From the NCBI GenBank assembly GCA_900321525.1, contig ONWL01000039.1, positions 1 through 8,980 on the forward strand: a stretch of 8,980 nucleotides of DNA. The letters run 5' to 3'. The notes under the pieces are model-generated. The model did no database searches. It had not been told where the DNA came from and saw only the letters and a program-made list of their open reading frames with translations. A program made the position numbers and the translations under genes. The stretch is from an uncultured Eubacteriales bacterium (GTDB taxonomy: Bacteria; Bacillota; Clostridia; Lachnospirales; Lachnospiraceae). Position 1 is the first letter of the stretch. The number at the start of each line of letters is the position of its first letter. Of this stretch, positions 1 to 5,395 are shown one piece after another.

Positions 1-2
1 GT

Positions 3-572
3 GTTCTGGTGGGTGGAGTTTTTTATGTATTGCTACAGGTACCGCTGGTTTCAAAGGGGAGTGAAGAGGTTGCAATCAGTCGGGTGTATCGCTATGACAC
101 AGAAGAAGGAGAAAAGTTGTTTGTGTTATACAGTCTTCCGGCATATGAAAGAGGGGTTTATCGGAATGTAGAGATGAAAGTAGAAGATGGTACTGCTGCA
201 CTTTTGCTGGAGGGGAAAGCACCGGTTCTATCGAGACGAATTCAATTGGAAGATCGGGCAGGCGTGATGGATTGTATTGAGGTGATAGATTTTCCACAGG
301 GAACTTCGGTTTCCGCTGTGCAGTTTCAGGGGGAAATCATCTGGTCAGAGGAAGAAAATGGAAATGAGTTGATACCGGATTATGTATATGTATGGGAAGA
401 AAGTGAACAGTCTCAGGATGTAACAACAGTATATACTTCTGTGAACGATGACTATATTGGCATTGGGGATGAGGATGGTCATGTGATGTTGTGGAATCTG
501 GATGGAATCGTTTTGTATGACGGGTATCCGGGAACAGACGCAGAGCTTCCTGTATATCAGAAGGAATTGTAA
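3..572 (+). CDS. Unrecognised membrane-anchored protein, 5' end outside window
   Basis: I do not recognise this gene. The reading frame is open from the first complete codon at the left edge, so the true start is probably upstream; the GTG at 9 is only the first in-window candidate. About 189 residues are visible. They begin with a hydrophobic run (VLVGGVFYVLLQVPLV) that looks like the end of a transmembrane helix or signal anchor, followed by an acidic, beta-rich soluble part, probably extracytoplasmic. Near the C-terminus, around residues 150-166 counted from the GTG, is GIGDEDGHVMLWNLDG, which resembles one strand pair of a WD40 or other beta-propeller blade. One such motif does not establish a propeller. 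The gene stops at TAA 570-572 and is followed by about 380 bases without a credible gene, so it is probably the last gene of an upstream unit. Existence as a coding region is likely; function is unknown. Confidence 0.6.
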   Translation, partial: VLVGGVFYVLLQVPLVSKGSEEVAISRVYRYDTEEGEKLFVLYSLPAYERGVYRNVEMKVEDGTAALLLEGKAPVLSRRIQLEDRAGVMDCIEVIDFPQGTSVSAVQFQGEIIWSEEENGNELIPDYVYVWEESEQSQDVTTVYTSVNDDYIGIGDEDGHVMLWNLDGIVLYDGYPGTDAELPVYQKEL

Positions 573-596
573 TTATTCAGGAGCCACTATTCCGCG

Positions 597-702
597 AAGG
601 TTTTGCGAAGCAAAATCCTGGGTTATGCAGGCAAAAATCCTATCGACAGAGTCGATCTGGAATGGATTTTTGCCCGTAACTGTGAGGGTACTGAACAGAA
701 AT
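597..702. repeat. Composite hairpin element, candidate interspersed intergenic repeat
   Basis: Three structured parts lie side by side. First, TTTTGC-GAA-GCAAAA (601-615) forms a stem with a three-base loop, extended by a G-T and a G-C pair to 599-617. Second, an exact 11-bp inverted repeat, GGCAAAAATCC (630-640) and GGATTTTTGCC (664-674), encloses a smaller exact hairpin, ATCGAC-AGA-GTCGAT (642-656). Third, 676-698 begins GTAACTGT and ends CTGAACAG, and a related sequence occurs at 2495-2516. There is no T-run after any stem, so this is not a normal intrinsic terminator. The make-up suggests a non-coding mobile or REP/MITE-like repeat after the upstream gene. From memory, similar sequence is common between genes in Lachnospiraceae, but I cannot check this here. 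Confidence 0.5.
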
Positions 703-714
703 TCTAAAATCTCA

Positions 715-743
715 TTGCGAAATCATCATACAAAAAGTATAAT
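715..743 (+). promoter_or_regulatory. Predicted sigma-A promoter upstream of the coupling-ATPase gene
   Basis: TTGCGA (715-720, 4 of 6 consensus matches) and a perfect TATAAT (738-743) are separated by 17 bases. Transcription would start near 750, leaving an untranslated leader of about 200 bases before the ATG at 953. A second perfect TATAAT at 792-797 has no recognisable -35 box at 16-19 bases and is less likely to act alone. Confidence 0.5.
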
Positions 744-744
744 A

Positions 745-781
745 GGTGCAGTCAGGTCTGTTGTACAGATAGGACGGCACC
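745..781. promoter_or_regulatory. Imperfect palindrome over the predicted transcription start, operator candidate
   Basis: The arms GGTGC (745-749) and GCACC (777-781) enclose GTC/GAC (751-753 and 773-775) and then TCTGT-TGT-ACAGA (757-769), with symmetric mismatches between the blocks. In total 13 of 17 positions per arm can pair. It begins two bases after the TATAAT at 738-743 and covers the predicted start site, where a repressor operator or a 5' RNA hairpin would sit. No regulator gene is adjacent. Confidence 0.35.
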
Positions 782-804
782 TGTTTGATCATATAATAGG
801 AAAG

Positions 805-822
805 TTCTGTTGTGTAACAGAA
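805..822. promoter_or_regulatory. Perfect 7-bp inverted repeat, second operator-like site
   Basis: TTCTGTT (805-811) and AACAGAA (816-822) are exact inverted repeats around GTGT. The site resembles the core of the upstream palindrome (TCTGTTGTACAGA, 757-769) and lies eight bases after the second TATAAT (792-797). It is followed by A residues on this strand and has no T-run on the other, so it is not a terminator. Its function as a protein-binding site is inferred. Confidence 0.35.
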
Positions 823-952
823 AAATCTGTCACCAAAAATCAGCAGCATTGTGTGAAGGAAATGGATTTTTGGCGGCAATAGAAGATGTATCATAAGATG
901 ATTGGCTTGGAGAAATAAGAGCAGTCTGAAAAGACAGAGATAGGAGAATGGT

Positions 953-2335
953 ATGAACGTACAGGAGATGGAACAGTTTTTGGGCACAGTGGCACAGTGG
1001 GAGAGCAAGGAGCGGCTGATGAACCGTCTGATGGATATGAGACGAGTACAGCCGGGTATGAACAAAGGCGGGATTCCGCTGGTGTATCATGAAGGCACCG
1101 CTTACGTAGACGCCGAGGACAGCCATACCCTGATTATTGGTTCTACCGGCTCGAAGAAAACCAGACTGGTAGTGATGCCTGCTGTGAAGCTGCTGGCTCA
1201 GGCAGGAGAATCTATGATCATTTCTGACCCAAAGGCAGAAGTGTACAACCGGACCGCTTTTGAAATGGCAGATATGGGATACCAGATTCGTGTGATCAAT
1301 TTTCGGAATCCTTCTTTAGGAGACTGCTGGAACCCTCTTGCCATCCCGTTTGCCTTTTACCAGCAGGGGGATTTGGATCGTGCCAGTGAATTTGTCAATG
1401 ACATTGCCGGCAATCTGATCCTGTCAGAAGTTTCTAAGGCAGATCCCTTCTGGGATTATTGTGCATCGGATTTGTTGTTTGGATTGATCTTGCTGTCTTT
1501 TCGGTTAAATAAGAGTGAGAAGGGAGTCTCTATTCGTACGATTTTACAGCTGCGTCAAAAGATGTTTGACAACAATGGAAATGTGGATCGAAGTCTCCGT
1601 TCTCAGGCAAGCATGGATCCACTGATTTATTCCAGTTTGGTGGGCACACTGAATGCACCGGAAAAGACCAGAACGTCTATTTTGGCAGTATTTGACCAGA
1701 AGATGCGTTGTTTTATGTATCAGAAGAACCTGACCGAAATGATGGATGACAATACCATCTCTCTGGATCGGATCGGAGTAGAGAAGACGGCCTTTTATTT
1801 GATCATGCCGGATGAAAAAACCACTTATCACCGTCTGGCAGCACTGTTTATCAAGCAGAGCTATGAATATTTGATTTATCTGGCACAGGCCACAGGAGTA
1901 GGATCTTTCAAAACCCGTATTAACTATATGTTAGATGAGTTTTCTTCCCTGCCCACCATCAAAGATTTCCCAACTATGATTTCTGCCGCCCGTAGCCGAA
2001 ACATTCGGTTCAATCTGGTGGTACAGAGCCAGAACCAGTTAAAGGCCCGTTATCATGAGGAAGCAGAAACCATCAAGTCCAACTGCAACAACTGGATTTT
2101 CCTGACCAGCCGTGAGCTGGAATTGTTAGAAGAAATCAGCAATCTGTGTGGAGAGAAGGCAGATGGGAAGCCGTTGTTGTCTGTATCAGCACTCCAGCAT
2201 CTGGATAAAAATCAGGGACAGGCACTGCTGCTGTGCGGCAGATTGTTTCCCTATATCACACAATTAGAAGATATCAATCATTATGATAATGGCAGATTCC
2301 AGATTCTGCCATTCAAGGAAAGAACAGAACAATAA
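953..2335 (+). CDS. VirD4/TraG-type coupling ATPase, no membrane domain
   Basis: The 460-residue product resembles type IV secretion coupling proteins, the hexameric ATPases that bring relaxase-bound DNA to a conjugation channel. The nucleotide-binding loop is GSTGSKKT (residues 63-70), followed by RLVVMP and then SMIISDPKAEVYNRTA (87-102), typical of the TraG/VirD4 fold. Walker B is MLDEFSSLP (326-334), with the conserved DEF and following helix. AARSRNIRFNLVVQSQNQL (345-363) matches the family's sensor region. There is no N-terminal pair of membrane helices; typical members have them and run to about 550-700 residues. The usual last glycine of Walker A is lysine (K68), although K69 and T70 are kept. 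The start is set by AGGAGA (942-947) five bases before the ATG. No relaxase, VirB4 or integrase is visible, so it may be an element remnant, a cytosolic variant or a domesticated ATPase. Confidence 0.85.
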   Translation: MNVQEMEQFLGTVAQWESKERLMNRLMDMRRVQPGMNKGGIPLVYHEGTAYVDAEDSHTLIIGSTGSKKTRLVVMPAVKLLAQAGESMIISDPKAEVYNRTAFEMADMGYQIRVINFRNPSLGDCWNPLAIPFAFYQQGDLDRASEFVNDIAGNLILSEVSKADPFWDYCASDLLFGLILLSFRLNKSEKGVSIRTILQLRQKMFDNNGNVDRSLRSQASMDPLIYSSLVGTLNAPEKTRTSILAVFDQKMRCFMYQKNLTEMMDDNTISLDRIGVEKTAFYLIMPDEKTTYHRLAALFIKQSYEYLIYLAQATGVGSFKTRINYMLDEFSSLPTIKDFPTMISAARSRNIRFNLVVQSQNQLKARYHEEAETIKSNCNNWIFLTSRELELLEEISNLCGEKADGKPLLSVSALQHLDKNQGQALLLCGRLFPYITQLEDINHYDNGRFQILPFKERTEQ

Positions 2336-2345
2336 AAATAATTTG

Positions 2346-2357
2346 CGAATTAATTCG
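2346..2357. repeat. Perfect 12-bp palindrome next to the terminator
   Basis: CGAATTAATTCG is a perfect palindrome between the stop codon of the coupling-ATPase gene and the terminator stem. Being AT-rich and short, it could be chance or a minor protein-binding site. Confidence 0.25.
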
Positions 2358-2360
2358 AAC

Positions 2361-2388
2361 CTGCGCATTGCCAATGCGCAGTTTTTTT
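2361..2388 (+). terminator. Intrinsic (rho-independent) terminator
   Basis: CTGCGCATT (2361-2369) and AATGCGCAG (2373-2381) form an exact 9-bp stem with the three-base loop GCC, followed by seven T residues (2382-2388). It lies 26 bases after the coupling-ATPase stop and separates that transcript from the LytTR operon. Confidence 0.95.
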
Positions 2389-2410
2389 AATACTCATTTT
2401 GGGCATCATT

Positions 2411-2446
2411 CTTTCAGGTAACTTACCCATTATTTTCAACCACTTG
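2411..2446 (+). promoter_or_regulatory. Candidate LytTR-type direct repeats upstream of the -35 box
   Basis: Two imperfectly repeated units are visible: TTTCA at 2412-2416 and 2434-2438, and ACTT at 2421-2424 and 2442-2445, spaced 22 and 21 bases apart. LytTR regulators typically bind two short direct repeats about two helical turns apart just upstream of -35, which is where these lie. GGTAACTTACC (2417-2427) is also a short palindrome. The match is loose, so the binding role is inference. Confidence 0.3.
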
Positions 2447-2458
2447 CGTGCAGCCGCC

Positions 2459-2486
2459 TTTACAAATCAGACCGTACTGGTACAAT
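2459..2486 (+). promoter_or_regulatory. Predicted promoter of the LytTR-DUF3021-ABC operon
   Basis: TTTACA (2459-2464, 5 of 6) and TACAAT (2481-2486, 5 of 6) are separated by 16 bases. TGG immediately precedes the -10 box, making an extended -10. Transcription would start near 2493, leaving a leader of about 65 bases. It lies downstream of the terminator, so the operon has its own control. Confidence 0.65.
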
Positions 2487-2493
2487 AAAGGCA

Positions 2494-2521
2494 TGTAGCT
2501 GTGAAGTGCTGAACAGCTACA
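2494..2521. repeat. Hairpin in operon leader, diverged copy of the 676-698 motif
   Basis: TGTAGCTGT (2494-2502) and ACAGCTACA (2513-2521) are exact 9-bp inverted repeats around GAAGTGCTGA. The sequence aligns with 676-698: both follow GTA-R-CTGTGA and end CTGAACAG, differing by a few substitutions and one missing G in the loop. At the fourth base of the left arm this copy has G where the other has A, and here it pairs with C in the right arm. The hairpin begins at about the predicted transcription start, so the mRNA would carry it at its 5' end. Confidence 0.55.
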
Positions 2522-2559
2522 CATCCATACAGAATGGGAGGGAGCAGGCAGGCGTGGAG

Positions 2560-3030
2560 ATGAAAATTAGAGTAGAAACAGTGAGCCCTACACAGGAGGA
2601 AGAAATCATCCTTCGGGTGGGGGAACAGCGATTGCAGGGTGCACCGGAAGAAATCAGTGCACTGACACAGCGAATCGTGCAGGCTCTGCGGTCTGAATCA
2701 GAGGAGCTGGTCATCTGGAAGGATGAGGCAATGTACCGGATCAAACTGAAAGACATCTATTATTTTGAGGTAATGGAACGGCGGTCCTTTGTATATGGGA
2801 AAGAGGATGTCTATGAAACAAAGCTGAAGCTGTATGAATTTGAGGAAAAGACCAGAGGCACATCTTTCTTTCGGGCATCCAAGTCTATGGTCTTGAATGC
2901 AGACTGGATCGATTATGTGAAACCTTCCCTGTCCGGCAGATTGGAAGCAGTACTGTTCAATGGGGAAAAGGTCATGGTATCCCGTCAATATGCCAGTCAG
3001 TTAAAGAAATTGATGGGGTTACAAAGATAA
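2560..3030 (+). CDS. LytTR-family DNA-binding regulator
   Basis: The 156-residue protein is a stand-alone LytTR regulator with no receiver domain. The N-terminal 45 residues (MKIRVETVSP...) are family-variable. The LytTR domain spans about 50-152, with IKLKDIYYFEVMERRSFVYG (61-80), the diagnostic FFRASKSMVLNADWI (103-117) and VSRQYASQLKKLMG (140-153). Such proteins bind paired direct repeats upstream of promoters, often activating their own operon. The ATG at 2560 gives the usual MKI start. An in-frame GTG at 2554 lies 9 bases after GGAG (2541-2544) and is better placed for ribosome binding; the two differ by two residues. The frame is open to 2506, but that stretch is the leader hairpin. The gene ends 14 bases before the DUF3021 gene, consistent with a regulator/membrane-partner pair. 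The family call is firm; the target promoters are inferred. Confidence 0.93.
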   Translation: MKIRVETVSPTQEEEIILRVGEQRLQGAPEEISALTQRIVQALRSESEELVIWKDEAMYRIKLKDIYYFEVMERRSFVYGKEDVYETKLKLYEFEEKTRGTSFFRASKSMVLNADWIDYVKPSLSGRLEAVLFNGEKVMVSRQYASQLKKLMGLQR

Positions 3031-3044
3031 AAGGGGGAAATTAA

Positions 3045-3500
3045 ATGAAAGAATGGATCAAAAGAATGGGGACACAGTTAGGCATTCTGGCAAGAGATTT
3101 TGTGCTGATTTACGGACTGACCATGATGGTCACATGGGCATGGTGCAGGGTGCTGCGGCTGGATGTGGAATTAGGGGTTACATATTTGGAGAATATTTTG
3201 TTGTTTTCTCTGGGCGCAGCACTGCCAAGACTGGTCTATCTGTCTAATCGTGAACTGACAGAGACCCAGTTGCTGATCCGAACCCTGATTCATACAGTTG
3301 TGTTGACAGTGGTGCTGTTGACGATGGGACATTACATTGGGATGTGGCGTACATGGAGAGAAGGCATACTATTTTTTTGCTGTATTTTGGGAGTGGATGT
3401 ACTGGTCAGGCTGCTTGGTTATGGAGGAGCAGCAGCAGATGCGGCAGCCATCAACCGGAAATTGAAAGAACGGAGGGAACATAATGGAAGCAGCAATTAA
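3045..3500 (+). CDS. DUF3021-family four-helix membrane protein, LytTR partner
   Basis: The 151-residue protein has four predicted membrane segments at about residues 17-35, 45-66, 78-97 and 105-126, and a basic C-terminal tail (NRKLKERREH). Size, topology and position directly after a LytTR gene match DUF3021 proteins. In streptococcal LytTR regulatory systems a membrane protein encoded with the regulator restrains it, so a sequestering or sensing role is likely here but not shown. The start ATG at 3045 follows AGGGGGA (3032-3038). The last 17 bases overlap the ABC ATPase gene, whose ribosome site (GGAGGG, 3472-3477) is inside this gene, so the two are probably translationally coupled. The membrane signal it might sense cannot be told from sequence. 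Confidence 0.88.
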   Translation: MKEWIKRMGTQLGILARDFVLIYGLTMMVTWAWCRVLRLDVELGVTYLENILLFSLGAALPRLVYLSNRELTETQLLIRTLIHTVVLTVVLLTMGHYIGMWRTWREGILFFCCILGVDVLVRLLGYGGAAADAAAINRKLKERREHNGSSN

Positions 3501-4398
3501 CGTATCTCATTTGAAAAAATATTTTCGGGATGTAAAGGCAGTGGATGATATTTCTTTTGTGGTGAAAAGGGGAGAATTTTTTGGATTTTTGGGGGTAAAT
3601 GGGGCAGGAAAATCCACCACCATCCATATTTTGTGTACGTTGTTGAAAGAGACGGCCGGAAAAGTGGAAGTCTGTGGATATGATGTGAGAAAGCAAAGCG
3701 ATGCAGTCAGAAAGAGCATCGGCGTGGTGTTTCAGGAAAATACATTGGACGGCATGCTTACCGTAAAGGAAAATCTGGAACTGCGTGGTTTTCTGTATGA
3801 AAAGGACAGAAGAAAGGTGCAGCGAAATCTGGACGAAGTGACAGAAATTTTGGATATCGGGGAGTTGCTTTCCAGGCAGTTTCGGAAGCTGTCCGGCGGA
3901 CAAAAGAGGCGCTGTGAGATTGCGAAGTCTCTGATGAATGCCCCGGAGATACTGTTTTTGGATGAACCAACCACCGGTCTGGATCCACAGACCAGAAAGC
4001 AGGTATGGGAGAGCATAGAGCGGCTGCGGACAGAGCGGCAGATGACGGTGTTTCTTACCACCCATTATATGGAAGAAGCAGCTATGGCACAGCATTTATG
4101 TGTGATGGATGGGGGAAAAATCGTGGCACAGGCATCTCCTTCGGAACTAAAAAAGCAGTATGCCACAGATTTGCTGAAACTGTATGCAACGGAAATTCAA
4201 TTACTCCATCAGGAAGCAGAAAGGTTACAGCTTCTCCATCATACATTGTCAAATGGAGTGGCATTTCCATTGGCTTCTACAAAGGATGCCATTGCCATCC
4301 TGTCCGAAATCCATGCCCCATACGATGGTCTGGAAGTGATACAGGGAAGCATGGATGATGTGTTTTTGAATGTAACCGGAAAGAAGATGGAGGGATAA
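3484..4398 (+). CDS. ABC transporter ATP-binding protein, DrrA type
   Basis: This 304-residue ATPase would power the permease encoded next to it. Visible motifs are Walker A GVNGAGKST (37-45), Q-loop glutamine 84 in VVFQEN, signature LSGGQ (136-140), Walker B ILFLDEP (156-162) with catalytic glutamate 161, D-loop GLDP (165-168) and the H-loop histidine 194. The C-terminal 80 residues, ending DDVFLNVTGKKMEG, are the extension found in DrrA-like exporters for drugs, lipids or peptides. All catalytic residues are present, so it should be active. The start ATG is set by GGAGGG six bases upstream and overlaps the preceding gene by 17 bases. The permease gene begins three bases after its stop. The substrate is unknown; self-resistance or envelope-stress export fits the family. 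Confidence 0.95.
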   Translation: MEAAINVSHLKKYFRDVKAVDDISFVVKRGEFFGFLGVNGAGKSTTIHILCTLLKETAGKVEVCGYDVRKQSDAVRKSIGVVFQENTLDGMLTVKENLELRGFLYEKDRRKVQRNLDEVTEILDIGELLSRQFRKLSGGQKRRCEIAKSLMNAPEILFLDEPTTGLDPQTRKQVWESIERLRTERQMTVFLTTHYMEEAAMAQHLCVMDGGKIVAQASPSELKKQYATDLLKLYATEIQLLHQEAERLQLLHHTLSNGVAFPLASTKDAIAILSEIHAPYDGLEVIQGSMDDVFLNVTGKKMEG

Positions 4399-4401
4399 GG
4401 G

Positions 4402-5292
4402 ATGTTATTTTATCGATTTTTAAAACGCAATATACTATTGTATTTCAGAGACAAAACCAGTGTGTTTTTTTCTTTTCTTTCCACTCTGATTGTATTGGCG
4501 CTGATGATTGGTTTTTTGGGCGAGGGCAATGTAACATCCACATTAAATGCGCTGGGAACGGGGCAGAGTGGAGAACATACCTATGCATCTTCTCTGGTCA
4601 TCATCTGGACCATTGCCGGTATCATTGTGGTGAATGCAGTGAGTATTTCCATGTCGCTGGTGGGCACGATGGTACGGGATGAGGAAGAGGGCAAAATGGC
4701 AGCTTTTTTGGTGGCTCCGGTGAAACGGTGGGTGTATGTGACCGGATATGTGTTGGCAGCCGTGCTGGTGGCATTTCTTATGTGTGTCCTCACGTTTGTG
4801 ATTGGAGAAGCCTATATTGCTCTGATCGGAGGGTATGTGGTCACACCGGGAGAAGCCGGATGGGCTCTGCTAATCTTACTGGCCATCATCTTGTCCTCGG
4901 CGGCATTTGTGTTTTTGTGCGCGTCTTTTGTTCATACCAACAGTGCATTTGTGGGATTGACCACGGTCATCGGAAGTTTGATTGGATTTCTGGCGGCCAT
5001 ATACATTCCTTATGGAGGAATGCCAAAATTCCTGCGAGATGTCATTCGATTTCTGCCTGTATTTCAGGGGGCTTCTGTGCTTCGGGAAGTACTGATGGAA
5101 AGAACCATTGCCTGGTTTGACTGTGCACCGGAAATCAAAAGCGGTTATGCAGACTATATGGGACTGGTGATTCAGTTTGGAGATCATACTCTGTCATCTA
5201 TGGAAAAAGTGCTGTATATGCTGGCTGCAGGACTGGGATTGCTTGTGGCTGCCACTGTGGTGTTGTCCCATAAGAAACAGACAGATCGATAA
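4402..5292 (+). CDS. ABC-2 type transporter permease, DrrB-like
   Basis: The 296-residue integral membrane protein pairs with the ATPase encoded three bases upstream. Six membrane segments are predicted, at about residues 22-40, 63-90, 112-132, 153-176, 183-203 and 268-288. The amphipathic N-terminus (FLKRNILLYFRDKTSVFFSF) and the cytoplasmic loop VRDEEEGKMAAFLVAPVKRW (91-110) are typical of ABC-2 permeases, the latter being the coupling-helix region. A large loop (204-265), probably extracellular, separates TM5 from TM6. Its ribosome binding site GGAGGG (4389-4394) lies in the last codons of the ATPase gene, seven bases before the ATG, indicating coupled translation. No terminator follows within the next 90 bases, so some read-through into the next exporter gene is possible. 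Substrate is not predictable. Confidence 0.93.
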   Translation: MLFYRFLKRNILLYFRDKTSVFFSFLSTLIVLALMIGFLGEGNVTSTLNALGTGQSGEHTYASSLVIIWTIAGIIVVNAVSISMSLVGTMVRDEEEGKMAAFLVAPVKRWVYVTGYVLAAVLVAFLMCVLTFVIGEAYIALIGGYVVTPGEAGWALLILLAIILSSAAFVFLCASFVHTNSAFVGLTTVIGSLIGFLAAIYIPYGGMPKFLRDVIRFLPVFQGASVLREVLMERTIAWFDCAPEIKSGYADYMGLVIQFGDHTLSSMEKVLYMLAAGLGLLVAATVVLSHKKQTDR

Positions 5293-5328
5293 CAAGTGAA
5301 ATGAAATCAATTCTTTTGTGAGTTGTAT

Positions 5329-5358
5329 TTGACAGGATGCTATGGAAAGGGGTATGAT
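5329..5358 (+). promoter_or_regulatory. Predicted strong sigma-A promoter of the single-chain ABC exporter gene
   Basis: A perfect TTGACA (5329-5334) and TATGAT (5353-5358, 5 of 6) are separated by 18 bases. Transcription would start near 5365, about 30 bases before the ATG at 5396. This gives the exporter gene its own promoter apart from the upstream operon. Confidence 0.7.
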
Positions 5359-5395
5359 GAACAGTGGGTTAGAATATGCATAAATGGAGGGGAAC

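Noticed and set aside
630..674. Intrinsic terminator for the first gene
   Set aside because: The T-run is inside the right arm of the stem rather than after it, and the sequence continues CCGTAAC. It was kept as a repeat instead.
502..882. 126-codon open frame after the first gene
   Set aside because: It overlaps the end of the first gene and runs through the hairpin element and predicted promoter. It has no ribosome site and its composition is not protein-like.
573..952. Missing membrane domain of the coupling ATPase in another frame
   Set aside because: No frame here encodes hydrophobic helices, so a simple frameshift truncation is not supported.
712..1126. Reverse-strand open frames of 117 and 98 codons upstream of and into the coupling-ATPase gene
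   Set aside because: They overlap each other and the real gene on the other strand, are rich in Cys, His and Ser, and lack start signals.
2506..2559. N-terminal extension of the LytTR protein from the GTG at 2506
   Set aside because: This stretch is the leader hairpin and ribosome-site region. The extension is unlike the family, which begins close to MKI.
3451..4095. 214-codon reverse-strand open frame
   Set aside because: It lies antisense to the ABC ATPase gene, whose motifs are unmistakable, and is rich in His, Cys and Pro as expected of a mirror frame.
5384..5395. Earlier in-frame ATG (MEGN) for the fused exporter
   Set aside because: It overlaps the GGAGG ribosome binding site of the ATG at 5396 and has no good site of its own.
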